Shown here one piece after another: positions 11,901-25,434 of a DNA stretch of 64,000 bases. The notes beneath the pieces are model-generated. The model saw nothing but the letters and a program-made list of their open reading frames with translations. It was not told the DNA's origin and did not search any database. Position 1 is the stretch's first letter; the number at the start of each line of letters is the position of its first letter. The position numbers were made by a program, and so were the translations under genes. The DNA is from Lateolabrax maculatus (Eukaryota; Chordata; Actinopteri; Acropomatiformes; Lateolabracidae): the NCBI GenBank assembly GCA_031216445.1, contig CM062202.1:16691501-16755500 (forward strand), read 5' to 3'.

Positions 11901-14764
11901 AAACAGAAAAGCAAGTCTGTTGCCCCAGTGCATGCTGGGAGTCATCCCTATTAGCTGACCCCCCTGAGACCTCCTCATCTATATTAAGGCTATACTCGAA
12001 ATATTTCTTTTATGGCTTTTGACTTTAGGACAAAGTTTTTAATATTCACTAAAACTTTTCTATAACTGGGTTAACTCAGGCCAGATCAATGAAATATCTG
12101 CACTGAGATCTCCCTTAAGCAAATGGATGAATATATTCTGCCTCTCTCTGTACATATGTTGTCTCAGCATGTCAGTGTAGTGATATAATTTTGGGAAAGC
12201 TGCCACTGTGAAGGGCATTAATCAGCCAGAGCTTAGCCTGTCAACATTCAATAATGTACTTTACTGTGTTCTTGATCCTATAAATCTCCAGCCAGCACAG
12301 CCAACTCTCTCGGCCTCAACAGAGCGATGGAGGATGAGTTAAACTATTGATTGCTCTCACTTCTTTACATAAATCCTGTTAACAAGAATGCCTCATCTCT
12401 CACAGCTGTTGGATGGAGAGCTCTGTGTCTCCAGGATTGAGAAAAAATATTAATATTGCATGTGAATTTCTGATAGATAGCCATGTTGTCTGAGAGCAAC
12501 ATTTCTCACATTACATTGGAGAAAACGGGGCCATAAAACACTTAGTTAGTGCATATAAGGCAAAGCAACTTTTCAGTTTGGCTCAAGATTTTCAACCAAG
12601 AAGTGTTGAGCGCTCACTCCCCTTCAGATCAACCCTGTGTCTCTCCAGGTTAAATAGACGTGAGTTATGATGCGTCTGCACCGACAGAAGAATTTTAGCT
12701 TCCTTGGGTGTCATTGTTCTGGCCCGCTGATTTACAGCACATGTCTGAACCGTTTCCCCCGGGCCCGAGGGAGCCCTGGCCCTTGGCTGGGGGGCTCTTA
12801 GCCTATCAGGGGCTGGAATGGTCCAGATCAGGCTGGGCGACGTGGTTCCACAGGGATGCATACTGAGGTCTAATAAAGCTCCAGCAAGTCTGAGAGCAAA
12901 GAGGCCCCAATCCATGGGGGGGACTCAATCTGTCATGGCCCATCAGTGAAGCCCTAAAGCACAGCAATGGCTGTATTCCTAACAGCTCACTGGGGCAGTG
13001 TTTGTTACTGATCAGGTCTGAGCTGCTACTACCTCTACTCCTGCTGTCTCCACTCTCCAGTCCAGCCCACTACCACTACATGCAGTAATGACCAATACGT
13101 CTGCTCCGTGAAGGCTGACACGGCTTAGCCCTAAACTGTATGAGACAACTGATGTTGACTGACAAACTCTGTGCGTTGCACTTTGTAGGCGACAGCAGAA
13201 AGCGGCACACTCAGTAGAGCCACTAAGCCGGGCTGAATCATGATTTACATTTAAATAGAAGAATCATGAATTCATTTTATTAAAGGATAAGGCTGGCAAT
13301 GTTCTATATTATTGCTATTGTCAACAAATAGTATTTAAACAGACAACAGAGCACTACACAGACAATACTTGTTAGTAGAATCAATTCGTTGTTGGTTTTC
13401 ATCTTTTAATTTGATTTGGTGACAGTAAGAAGAATAATGAATATCACCACTTTTCCTTTGAAGCCTCCCTTTGTGTGATTATAGCATCTTTTAAATGATT
13501 TTGTTGGCATCAGTATTTTTATGTATAAAGACTAGAGTCTTAGTAAAAATTGATGCACTCTTTGTCATATTTTCAGCCAACTCATGTCAGTGGCCCTGGA
13601 TTGTATCCATGAAAAAAAGACAGTGGTTGTGTCCAAAATCAACTTTAAACTCGCCCTAGTAGAACTGCTTTTTATTCTAAAATATTCAGCAAATTATTTC
13701 CTCGGTTAATTATTTTTGTGACAAACCATCACAACTTCTCAGATCCGAAGGTGGTGATTCAAAACCCAAAGATATTTAATTTACAAACAAATATGAGGAA
13801 AAAGAAGTAGCAATCCTTAATCAATTATCAAAATAGTGCAAATATAAGGTGTAATGTTACATTATTTTTTTTCCATTAATCAAAAAGGTCAAGTATTGCA
13901 TTGTGGGATTTTAATCAAAAAGTAGCCTACATACTACTGATACTACATGTTCTGTGCAATAGTGGGAGGTTTTGAGTGCACTATCTGGTGTATAAATGTC
14001 ATACTACCTCTGGGGGTGCCAAAGTCATAGATTTTCAAATGCTTTAATCCCACAGTCCTGAAGCAGATTTAAACAATACTCACTGACTGAAACCAAAAAT
14101 CTGAAATTACATTTAATTTGATGATCTTGATGTAAGTATACAGCATAATGCATCTTTGTACACCAAGCATGTAGCAGACATAGTATAACCCTGTATAGCT
14201 TCGAAAATATATTTTCAGGTTAGTCCTCCTCAAACGCGCAGCAGTGTGTCGCCTCTGCCTTCAGATTATTTACTGTGGTTTAGGTGGTTTAAGTGGCACC
14301 TTCAAGGAACCCTGCTGATGTCTTTCAATAGTAAGGACCCCTACAGTCCCTACACTAAAAAGAGTTTGATGTTCCCAGAGCCCTGTGGCCCAGAGACATG
14401 CTCCATTTAAAGGAACACTTGCCTGATTTTGAACCTTACGTCCATGTATTAGTCATGGTGGTGGCAGGTCTGTATCTTCTGCAATACTTGCCAGTGCTGT
14501 CTGCAGCCAGCTGAAGCAGCCTAGTTGATTCTGCCATCTCCTAATGTGCTCTGACTTCAATGGATGGTGGAAGAACTACAGAGAGAGTTTGGCTCAGATC
14601 TGATTTTGTTTTTCACTGCCAGGGTTCTGGGGTCGCCGCTACAGCGCAGAGTTGAAAGAGACATTTTGGTCGGCTAAAATGACATCTCAGCATAAAACAT
14701 TATGGATTACTTCACGTGTTACTTCCCCGGGTCAGAGCATACGTGTATAAACTACAGTCCAGTG
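8971..14764. other. Noncoding stretch; dispersed repeat pieces only
   Basis: No exon supported. About 13,880-14,030 (GCATTGTGGG, CATACTACTGATACTACAT) resembles a fish hAT-type repeat. About 14,400-14,640 looks like another dispersed element. A GC-rich patch at 12,700-12,870 has a minus-strand ORF without recognisable features. A 140-codon minus-strand ORF at 10,924-11,346 is in AT-rich DNA and is not recognised. A poly(A) run lies at 10,816-10,828. Confidence 0.4.
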
Positions 14765-14908
14765 CTAAATGCAGGGGACAGACTCAGGCTGCCACTGCTT
14801 TTTCCAGGTAGACGGCACCACAGGGGAATGATACGAGCCTCCAGGAGCTGACAGGTAGCGTTTGAGCTCCAGCAGCTCACCGGTGCCAATTCCAGCCAAG
14901 TCACTCTG
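14765..14908 (-). CDS. Orphan terminal-exon-like ORF, 47 codons, unidentified
   Basis: On the minus strand a well-formed 3' splice site (branch-like CTAAC, then a pyrimidine-rich stretch, then GCTGCAG) precedes 47 codons ending in TAG. The frame starts QSDLAGIGTGELLELKRYLS and ends WKKQWQPESVPCI. GC content is about 55 percent against roughly 40 percent around it, and codons end mostly in G or C, as in real exons. The frame stays open upstream of the acceptor. I do not recognise the protein, and found no partner exons between 15 and 24 kb. It could be the last exon of an unidentified minus-strand gene, a retrocopy scrap, or chance. Confidence 0.3.
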   Translation of the reverse strand, partial: QSDLAGIGTGELLELKRYLSAPGGSYHSPVVPSTWKKQWQPESVPCI

Positions 14909-14989
14909 CTGCAGCTTCAGAGGGGCCAACAGAAACAAGAGGGCAGTTAGGTGAGTAAGTGTTTCTGTTGACTAAAGCTGTGTTTCTAT

Positions 14990-15110
14990 TTCTGATGTAT
15001 TTATCTTTTTTATTTTCATTTTAATTGTTTAAATGTGTTTTTAATTTCTCTGTAAAGCACTTTGGTCAAAATGTTTTTAAATGAGCTCTATAAATAAATT
15101 GACTTGATTC
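14990..15110 (+). mobile_element. LINE-like 3' tail remnant
   Basis: GTAAAGCACTTTGGTC followed by GAGCTCTATAAATAAATTGACTTGATT is the 3' end pattern of a common fish retroelement. A similar tail, TAGAAATAAAATTCACTTGACTT, occurs at 15,608-15,630. No coding part remains. Confidence 0.4.
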
Positions 15111-17298
15111 CATTTATGATTTGGTCTGGTTATGAATGTTAAATGTGGCTAGAGTATCTGCAAAATATAAATATAGTGTACTGTTTTACCTTTCCCTTCC
15201 CAATCACAGTAAAGTCATTGTTCAGTTATCTGTACATTGAACATGCAATGCCCTGCAGTGTTTGCACACTGGTCAGGTGAACGGAAACACTTTATCAGCA
15301 GGTGTGATAACATCCAATAAACAACCCTTGAAGTTGGATGGTGTGTGGGTTTACTGATCCCAACTTTATACACAATGCCTACCTGCACCTGAAGAACTTG
15401 TATTTCTCAGTAGTTTTTACTACTGTATTTACTGTGTCTTATTTATTTATTATGCTTGTATGTTCATTCTTGCTTCTCCATATTGTAATTCTACCACTGT
15501 TACTTCTGGCTGCTCTGTATATAAAGCTTCTGTTGCATGTGTCTCCGTCTGGGAATAATGCATCCTGGATAATAAAGCCCCGTGAGGCAAATTTGTGATT
15601 CTGGGCTATAGAAATAAAATTCACTTGACTTTAATTGATTGATTTTGATTTTTAACACTAAAAAGATATCCTAAACATGGACTGAATGTTCACATAATTA
15701 GCTCAACTGTCCCTTTCATTTTCAGAGAATCTGTTTTAATTGATGTTATAGACATACACACACATATATATTCATAGACAGTTTACTCCAGCTGTTTTCA
15801 CTTCAGAAATTCAGACTTTCAGTGTATACAGTTGAACTGGCACTAACTTGTTTTTGGGACATCCACTTCATCTGACACTTCCAGGTCAAATTTCACCTAC
15901 ACTTTGACTGACATTTCAACTTATTTCAGTGCTTAAAGTTCAACTGAATCTTCAGTTTCATCTCCAGCACTTTGACTTCAACTTTGCTCAGTGCTCACTC
16001 TAAATTGAGACTCCAACTTCACATTTCAACTGCCACTTCACTTATTTCAGTATTTCAACTATTTAAAATGTTTTGAGTGCAGATTTAATGTTTTTTGTTT
16101 TTAACTTAACTTTACTTCAGGTTTGTTCTCCTTTAACAACAACTGAGTAAGACTGAAACCAAGGAGACTCTTAAGAATCCTGTTTCATTTTTAAGTGTAT
16201 CTGATACTGAGCTGACAGACACGCCTTTCCTCTCTGCCCCTCGCCCGACCCCCTCAATACTGTCCACTATGTTTTCAATGTACGGAGGAACGCTCGCTCG
16301 ACTTACTCAGATCTCACAGAGGTCTTCCCCTCCGGTCATAAAGGCCACTTTATACAGCTGTACATCTGTGACCCAGCCTGGGGAAATGTCACACCCGGGC
16401 TGTTTGCGGCCTCTGTGCTCTTCCTGGCGAGAGGGACACACGCACCTCTCTGTTACACCCTCTCACCCACCGATGCCAGTCAAAGATGACCAGGCCTCAC
16501 TAATACATGCTAATGCATTCAGAGTGGAACATGTGCTGCGAACTGCACATTTCTCTGGAGCTTGATTCATACTGTATGTCGATACTAATGTTTAAAACAT
16601 TTGACCTCCAAGCCTTGATATCAGTGCAAAATGAGTTAAATCTGGCCTCGGTCATTGTGATTGGTCCAGTGACAAAACTTCTGTGGCACATGTGCGCGGC
16701 ACCATCACGAAGCGTATTTGCAAAGGATTACCTCGATGATCTGCGATAAAGTGCTCAACTGTTTTCCACACACTGCTCTCATGGCCACAAGGGCATTAGA
16801 GGCGGACAGAAACAGAGAGAGCAAGAGAAAGAGGGAGGGAGACAGAAATAGTAGGCGAGCAAGATGGACACATAGAGTGACAGAGAGACATTGAGAGGTA
16901 GAAACAGAGGAAGACAGACGGCCAGGCAGAGGGAGAAATGAGTAGTGGCAGAAGCGACAGACTGCGAGTATGAGATGGCAGAGAGGGAGAGTGAGAGAAA
17001 GAGGGGAACAAAGAGCATATTGTCAGTGCTGGGCGCTAATCGTCCCCTCTTAGGCTGCCAGAGACAACAGGTGAGAGCAGTTTGACTCCCTGCAGGCTCC
17101 ATGAGGCTTTCAGGGCTGTGTGTGTGTTTGTGTGTCTGAGTGTGTGTCGGTGTGTGGGTGTGTGTGTGTGTGTGTGTGTGTGTGGGCCAGGGGACCTCGG
17201 GAGAACTCTGCCAATGCCAACTCAAACGGCAAATGAGGAGTGAGGGCCGCACCATCAAAGGGTTCTTTTCAGACATGCCAGGGCTTTGGCTGTAAATA

Positions 17299-17299
17299 T

Positions 17300-17348
<49 letters not shown>
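17299..17348 (+). repeat. TG microsatellite, about 24 units
   Basis: Near-pure TG dinucleotide repeat. An interrupted TG tract lies 115 bp before it (17,117-17,184). Confidence 0.95.
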
Positions 17349-17350
<2 letters not shown>

Positions 17351-20300
17351 AGTGCATATGTGTATCGTGCGTGTGCCCATTTGCGTGTGTATTTTGTGTG
17401 CATGGTATAATATTCACACATCTTTCAAGAAATTCTCCATGTCCTCACACCAGCAGTAATAATGGTGTGTGTGTTCAAAGAAACAACAGAGGGGACATTG
17501 CATCGACATCGAAAGAAAAAGACGGTCTTTGATGTTTACAAGAGTGCGTGGGCCTATTACGTGTTAACAATCTGACAAAGCATGTGACCCAGAGCAGCTG
17601 TTTGCAGAACTCTCACCTATAGGAACAAGGAAGTGGCTGCACAATTTCAAGGAGGAGAAATTAAGAAACAGAAAAAGTCGTTGTTATTGATAGGATTTTA
17701 ATAGCAAAATACATTTCTGAAGAGGTAGAGAAGGAGCCTGTCTCTGTTTGACCCCATTGTTAATTTACCATAACTTGATGCGAGTTGGAGCTCTCCCCTG
17801 ACGGAGTTTGGACACTGTGGAGATCTGGAGATGACTAAAGAGAACTGCATTAGATCTGCAGCAGGACTCCTAAGAAGCTTGAAGAAAAGGGACTGGCTCT
17901 GATGAACATAAAACATGGACCACTGAACTGCTGCACTGAAGAACTTTTTTATTTTTATCCGTATAATAAAATTGTACTCACCAAAGCAATTTCTGAGATC
18001 TCAGAATGAAGCAACATTGGTACAAAGGAGTCCATCAAGGCAACGAACACAAGGAGTCAGATAATTATTCAGGCCTTCGGTTTCGGCAGATTGGCTACCA
18101 CTTTAATTGGAGGTTAGGCTGAAAGTGAGCGCTCCCATACTGTTTTACAATCCCTCACTACACTGGAAAACCACGAGTGTGTGCAATTACAGCAAGTATA
18201 GTAGGTCACAGCTGAACCAGGTAATCGCTCTGTAAACAGATTGTTTGGGTTGTAACTAATTTTCAGTAGTAGTCAACTACAGTTTAATCATAACCAATAG
18301 ATCCAATGTCTAGTGCGACGAAAATAAGACCCAAGTTGTAATAAAGCATACTTGTCCTTTAAAATCTGACAGCATACACACCTGTACTCCACCCACACAG
18401 GTGCTTGCACTTATGTTGCCTGACTACACTCTTCTTCTCGTCTCTGTGGGCGTGTACAAGTTGGGCTTGATTGACAGCTCCTTCAGTCTCCTGTGAACTT
18501 ACCTGTTCGGGTGGGACAAATTACCTTGTTATTATTCTTGTTCCAACGTATCAGGTAAATCCCAGCGTGGCAGCATCCGACTTCAGCCTGACTGGAGGTC
18601 TAATTAGCCAGAGGTATTTGAAAACAGCTGCGAGAGTGCGCAGAGCTTTCAACAGAGGTTAGATTGACTGAAGTGAATAGAAAGAACCCCCAGCGAGCTG
18701 GCAGCGAAAGAAACATGCAAAAATGTGATTAAACCTTCACAAAGCTCTATTAGGAGTATAATAAATATCCCCATTCACAACAGCAGTACTGAGTTCTCCT
18801 TTGGATGGTACTTTTGGGACACCTGCCATGGCATGTCTGATAATGCAGTCATGGAAATATGTGTTGGTTCACTGCTGGTGTTTCATGCCAGAGAGCAGAT
18901 GTGTGACAAGCACAGTGGCATCCTTTGGCAAAGCTTTGGTATTCTTGATTTCAGTCTCGTTCTGGGTCCACCAATAATACGATGATCATTTTAATTCAAA
19001 GTATACAAGAAAAAACTGTGATCGCTACCATTTTAGGTGTATTAATGAGTATTTCTATTGTGTTCCTGTGGTGGTTCAGGAGACTTAAGAAGGAGTGAGA
19101 GGAAGAAAGTTCCAGTGGAAAAGTGCAGCAGCATGCAGAGCTCAGTTGTGCAGGGCATGTAGAGTTAACTGTGCATGCAGGGATAAACAAATGTACTGGA
19201 GTCACAGCAGACCATGTCAAAAAACATCTGGGAGCAGTGTGTGTGCGTATTTATGCTGGCATATTTGTATTTGTGTGTAGGAGACCACATCCTCATGATC
19301 ATCACAAGATACGGCCCTTTAATCCATCATACATGTGAGTATAAAACGTCATTCACCAAAGATAAAAATAAGAGCGATAAGGTTACACTGTGGAGTTTTT
19401 AGATTTGAGGCGTGTTACCACTGAAAGTATTCTCAACAGAAGTTATGGCCGCTGTCACTGGACTGGCAACTTGAGCTCAGTTGGATTCTAAATGCCAAGA
19501 GATGGCCTGCAACAAGAAAGGGCCTAAAGTAGTACTCGGTGTCAAAACAAGACGTATTACCCCTGAGTGCACAGCATCCAGAGAGAGAGTGTTTAAAACT
19601 GTATTTTACATCAAGGAACAAAAACTTCTCACAAACACATACAGTTTTTAAGCGTATTAGGATAAGTTCAGCCTCAGTTCTGGCTAGTCTTTCATGTGAC
19701 TACAGTATTTTATGTTGAAGCGACACTGCAAGCTGTTGGCAATATATCATCTTCATATGAACCTGAAAGTACATTATCCACATCCATCCATTCACATTTC
19801 TATTAAGGTGGCAACCTAATACCACATCTTGTTTGATTGGTGGTCTTTCCAGTGACCTGTTGATGAGGTAATTGTCACCATTTTGTCACTTTTTGCACAT
19901 GGAATATATTGCAATATTTGATTGTTTTTGCCACTTTTTACCACTATTTCATGAAAAGCTTGGACTTTAGAGCGCAAACCCTTTCACAATTGTTTAACAT
20001 AGCTTTAGCATTTTGTCAGGAGTAAATGTCATAAGACGGTAAACAACTTTCGTGGGGTATTTTGACTCTCAGCTGTGACAACCTCCAGTTGCAACAATGG
20101 AGGCTGAATCACAGCATATCTGCCCTTGACTCTCCTCTCTGCTCCATTTGTCGAGATACATCCCTCCTTCCCTTTCTGCAGATGCCCAGAGCAGTCAGGA
20201 ATAGCAGAACTGCAGGGAAGCCTCTGAAGCTGACCACCACAGGGTACAGCCATGTTTTACTTTTGATAACTTATGCGCTCAAATCTTCAGGGGAGGTGTG

Positions 20301-21248
20301 CTCTAAAACTGCTCAAGTCGTCTTGACAAACTTAGGGTGACAAACAAGTATAATAACCTAAAATGAAGGCAGAAGCACTTTAGAATAACTCACATGTACA
20401 CCTAATTACTACTTATTTAACTGATGCACATAACCGATGGTCAATCTTACAGAGACACTCCTAAACTCTTCCTCTGCATGGGGCAGCTGCTTCTCCCTCA
20501 CCTGGGGCAATTTCTATGCCACAAACATGACATCATCTAAAAACAGCAGGCGAGCCAGGCTGCTGTCACCAAAGTAGACACTCTCCAGACCTTGGCTGCA
20601 GACTGACATCCTTTCCATAATGAATGAAAAAGGGGACAACGTGCATCCTTTTTAGGAGTCTAAACTTTTTGCCAAGAATCTGAACATACCTCCTCCTCCT
20701 CTTCCTGCTAGCTGACCACATGAGTCACGGTATGATAAGTACCTGTGAGGAAATGCCACATAGTTTGGTCACAGTATGAGGAGCAGTCGGGGTGTCTCTT
20801 TTCAGTGTTAGGAAGCTACTTCACACACCTCTACATTTTTCTTTATCACAGAGACAACTTTGGAGATTTTTTTTTATTTTTGTATAAATGTATCCATTAG
20901 CAGCTGTGATCCATCATGGCACCCCAGATGTCCAGGGATGGTGTGATGGGAGTGAATTTAATACTGAAACACAGTGACAGACTAGAAGAGGCAGGTTACA
21001 GAGTCTGGGAACACACACACTAACAGCAGAGATGGACTTGGATCCAGTCCAGCCACGCCAACTGTCAGTCATATTACACCGCCAACAAAGAATGCAATAA
21101 GTACCAGCTAATTAAATCAAACTGGATACACTCTTAGAAAGTAATACCACCTCCCAGCTTATATTTCTGTTTTTGTGTCACCGTCATCCAACACTGGGGA
21201 ATCAATTGCTTTTATACCTGCTTCTGAGCACTTCTAACCCATTTACTA

Positions 21249-21285
21249 ACACACACACACACACACTCACACACACACACACACA
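21249..21285 (+). repeat. CA microsatellite
   Basis: CA repeat with a single TC interruption. Confidence 0.95.
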
Positions 21286-22235
21286 GGCAGAAATGTCCAC
21301 ACAAACACAGATGCCAAAACCCACTCAGCCAGTCAAAACAGCATGGTGTACTGTAATTAAAGTACATTAACACATGCAGCACAACTGTTACAGTTCAGGA
21401 TGAGGGGTTGTAAAGTGTTTCCCTGATACAGTATTCCGTGTCATTATATCACTCTCCCTGCGTTTGATGCGCTGATCTTCAATCACCCTGCAGTGAAGGG
21501 GTGACGGAACATCAGAAAGCTTTACACTCCGGCCAACTCGGGTTTCAGGATGCTGTAACTTTTTGAACTTTAAGCTGTTTCCTTGGGATTTGACTACTTC
21601 TGGGAGAGAACTTAGATTCCTAGTGACAGGTGACCGGAGAGATGTGGCAGACAGCTGATCGTGGAAATGGGAAGTAGGATAGCAGTTTAAAAAGTTTGGT
21701 GTGGTCTTAATAATCCCCCCCGGGGGCCCCTGGGCTGTGGACCGCTTTGCTAGGTTGGTAATCCAGCCTTGCAAATTAATTATTTATTCATTTATTTAGC
21801 AAAACTTTCATTTTTTTTGGCAACTGTTTTCAGCAACTTTTGCTGAAGTCATTTTCATCTATTTCTGAATCCTAAAACCCCATTATCTTTAATCACGTAA
21901 TAACAATCTGTTAATGTGGTGAGATCGTCTCCCTGCTTCAAATATTAATAATATGTCAGGAATTCTGTGCAAACATGTCTTTTTCTTGATTCTCATACCA
22001 TGCAGTTATGGTTCAAGACATTGATACTCTTTTCTAGAAAATTCCCAGAAAGTGGGGTTATACAGGGAATTAGAGGCATTATTTGGCTCCATTGGCAGTT
22101 TTTTTTTTTGTTGTTGAAAGAAAAATAAATATTGAAGTCTGAACATGACTGATGATTTTTGCAGTACAGGGACCAAACATGGTGCAGAGATAAGACGAAG
22201 GCTGAGAGTGTGGGACTGTTTACAAGTGTGCATTA

Positions 22236-22286
22236 GTGTGTGTGTGTGTGTGTGTCTGTGTGTGTGTGTGTCTGTGTGTCTGTGTG
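22236..22286 (+). repeat. Interrupted TG microsatellite
   Basis: TG repeats broken by several TC units. Confidence 0.95.
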
Positions 22287-23132
22287 ATCAGGCTCTATCC
22301 ATGACGTTGTCCAGCCCCTGGCAGTGGAAAGGGTCTGAGGTCTGGGCGCCATGGAAACTGCCCATTGGGCCTCAGTGGGGAAGAACATCATGCACACACA
22401 CGCTCTGTTTCTGTTGGACCGCCCTGCAGGAATTCACTTATTTGTGGAAATGTTAAGAATTCAAGCAATGAAGCTTAGAAAATTGAACGTTAACCAAAAA
22501 CTAAACACTTCCCGAGCAGTAGTGGGATCACCTTGGCAGCTCTGTACGATGACGCTCTCGGCCCTAATCTGGTTCTTGATTTTACTTTATAATTTTTGTT
22601 AAGTAAAATGCCGTGAAAGGTTGTCCAGGGAAAACAATTTCAAACATAGATAAACAGATTTTAAACCCCCAAAATTAAGACCTCACGCTAGCTGCGAGTA
22701 GCAGACAGCGAGCATCAACCCTCTTCCTCCTTCAATCTCTCTCCCACATGGCTGGTTCTCACTTTCCCTCAGCAGACAATGGCGTCTCTGTCTCCCCTGT
22801 TTAACCACTTTCTCACCTATCCTAAATACTCACACACACTCTTGCAAGCACATCCTTGCGCACACACAAGTGCATATATAGACACAAATCAGACACACTC
22901 ACGTGCATGTACGCACAAACACAGCCACACACTCACAGCCAAAGAAGGGAAAAAGCAGCAATATTGCTGGTGTGATACCATCCTGAGGATGCCAGGGCAG
23001 AGCTGAAGTGTGGCACATGCCTTTGATGTGAATCCAGAGCATGGGCATGTAACAAACGCAGATACCAAATTACACCCTGTCCTGCTTTGATCTCTAAAAC
23101 CCCATGCCTGCTTCTACAGAGGTAATAAGATT

Positions 23133-23378
23133 GTGTGTGTGTGTGTGTGCGTGTGTGTGTGCGTAAGTGAGAGTGTGTATCAGAGGGTGTGCGTGTGTGT
23201 GTGTGTGTGAAAGTGTTTATTTAGATGTGTGTGGGGTTTGTGTACATCTTCGCCTGCATGCTCAGTGTTGACACAAGTATGTGAAGATGCATGAAGTGCA
23301 TGCATGCGTGTGTATCTGTATGCATGAGTGCAAATGTGCAATGATTTTTGCAGTATGTGTGTGTGTGTGTGTGTGTGT
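23133..23378 (+). repeat. Cluster of TG microsatellites
   Basis: Three TG tracts (23,133-23,163, 23,189-23,208 and 23,355-23,378) separated by TG-rich degenerate sequence. Confidence 0.9.
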
Positions 23379-24370
23379 TGCAGAGTAGCTCATGCAGTTT
23401 GTGTATTGCAGGGCAGCAGTTACAGCGTCGGGCCGTGGGGAACTAAACCCTGGCAGAGGCTTGTAGGCGCCTGGTAAAAACATGTTCCTGGAGACCTTCG
23501 GCCGAGTTTGTCCTGTCGTCACGTCGTCCACAGTGGACTCCCCACTCTGCCTTCACAGCCGACGATGATCAAGTTGCGTCTTGGATTTCCATCTGAACTA
23601 CCCTCTAATCTCATGACAGTCGAGCGTGAATGGAACTACTTCTCGGCCCTGTAAGGTCACCCACTCGCAGGAATTAGCACAACACATGTTTATGTGTCCC
23701 TCATTACCTTAATGTGTCTGAGGTTTTGGAGTGATACACTGAGCGATGAATGATACACAATATTGAGGTGACATTATGTTGCAATAATGAATGTACTGTG
23801 GTTACTGTAATGTTTTAAAGAGACAAGCACTTCCTTTTTCAGGCCGAGCCTGGCTGTTTGGGTACATGATGATATCCGCGCCTTAAAATGAGCAACAAGA
23901 GGATAATTAAAATAAATGCATAACTGTTAACTTTGAATGTCATCGCTATGACTAACATGACACTAAGACTTATTTGCTAACAGAAATCATCACAGCAGTT
24001 TAGCATAAGGAATTGCTTTATTTCACAAAAGACTTTTCCATTATATCTCATAAAAATGTTATCACCTGGCTTGAACACAAAACATTGTTGTGAAAAACAC
24101 ATGCACGAGGCAAGAAAGTCTCACAAAGCTATAAACAGTATATGCAAACATTTCAAGCCAAAAATGTCACGTAAAATATTAGAAAATGTAAAGTCATCAT
24201 TATAAAACCACATTTAAATATTACAAAATATTATTGGCACTGTTAACATTCCTGACAATGCAGCCCTTTATGTGAGTCATGAGTAAAGATAAAAAATATA
24301 TGACAAATCACATTTTCATTTAAGACTTGAGGAATGGAACAAGTAAAACACACGTAAAAATTAAAATGGG

Positions 24371-24485
24371 AGTCAGGCATCCTGCCACACCTTTGTCACA
24401 GGTTATACCTCCTCTCCTTCCCCTCATTTCCTCTCTCTGCTTGCTATCAAATAAAGGCCAAAATACCTAAAGGAAAAAATAAAGT
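24371..24485 (+). mobile_element. SINE 3' region
   Basis: CTGCCACACCTTTGTCACAGG, CT-rich sequence, then GCTATCAAATAAAGGCCAAAA followed by an A-rich tail. This tail closely matches a widespread fish tRNA-SINE as I recall it. Confidence 0.5.
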
Positions 24486-25172
24486 CTCCTTAGTTTCTCA
24501 ATTAAAAGCTAAGGCAGCGCCTGTGATGTGACTGTAATCACTTCCACCCATCTAAAGGATGAGAAATCAAAAATGAAACAATATTTATTAATAACAATAG
24601 GACACAGATCTCCTACTACCAGAATCTTTTGTCAAGCAGTGGGAAACTAAGTCCATATACGGACACAAGAACTAACCATCTGTGAAAGCTAAGTAGATGT
24701 TTGTTGTTGCTGAGGTTGTGTATGGCTTGTAAACACATTTGGGGTTTGGTATTGCATTGTTAAAGCCAAAAATTAAATGTTAACATCTTTTTTCATGCAC
24801 TACGTGTACACGACAATTCGTCTCCCTGCATCCCCTTGTTAAAGCTGAACGACTCATCCAGTGCTTGTTAATACCAGGGAGCAGAACAGCCAGGGTAGTG
24901 GGGGCTGATGATGGGTAATGGGGCTGATGAAGACTGCTGCGGGAGGTTGAATGCACTTCATGGGTGTCTGGCGGCACTTAGTGGTGAAGGTCTGCCACTG
25001 AGAGACTTCACATCAGTTCGCAGCACTGAGATGAGACTGTCCACTCTCATTAGCAAAAGGCATTCGTGGCATTTATGTGACACTTCAGTCTTTCTAACAA
25101 ATGTGCAAATATTTGCTGCAAATACTAATAATAATCCTGCTGCTATTCAAAGACATACAACCATGATATTAT
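24486..25172. other. Noncoding, possible grk7 distal 3' UTR
   Basis: No exon recognised. AT-rich at the left with a short GC-richer part at 24,800-25,020. It precedes the tandem duplication. Confidence 0.3.
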
Positions 25173-25340
25173 GTAGCTTGTTTACCAACACTTGTAAACA
25201 CTTAGACCTGCCAAAAAGGCTGAGTGATGTAATGGAAACTATGAATGCACTGGGATCTGCTGTCTCACCAGGGCAAAGTATAAAGCAGCAGTTACACAAT
25301 GTCCGCGTGTGGTTCCATCCAGGGATAATACTGAAAACAA

Positions 25341-25434
25341 CGTGTGGGTCTGGGTTCTTCCTGAAGTCAACAGCCATCTCCACGCCCTCAAGACAGTGGA
25401 TGTGTAGACTTCAGGAGGAACCCAGCCCCACACG
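25341..25434. repeat. Inverted repeat of LINE RT sequence (hairpin)
   Basis: Arms 25,341-25,372 and 25,403-25,434 are reverse complements at about 29 of 32 positions, with a 30-bp spacer. The left arm codes VDFRKNPDPH on the minus strand, the right arm VDFRRNPAPH on the plus strand, so the same RT segment occurs head to head. It recurs 693 bp later. Confidence 0.8.

Larger units (their letters stand above)
14909..24370. other. Noncoding stretch rich in CA/TG microsatellites
   Basis: TG or CA tracts lie at 17,117-17,184, 17,299-17,348, 21,249-21,285, 22,236-22,286, 23,133-23,208 and 23,355-23,378; GA-rich sequence at 16,800-17,010. Long ORFs here are low-complexity translations (TH or VC repeats). 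I found no exon with credible splice sites in this stretch, although grk7's usual neighbour ATP1B3 might have been expected on this side. Confidence 0.5.

Noticed and set aside
12592..12915. 107-codon minus-strand ORF in GC-rich DNA
   Set aside because: Length is explained by GC content; no recognisable motif.
16779..17417. 212-codon minus-strand ORF
   Set aside because: Made of TH repeats from TG microsatellites plus GA-rich low complexity.
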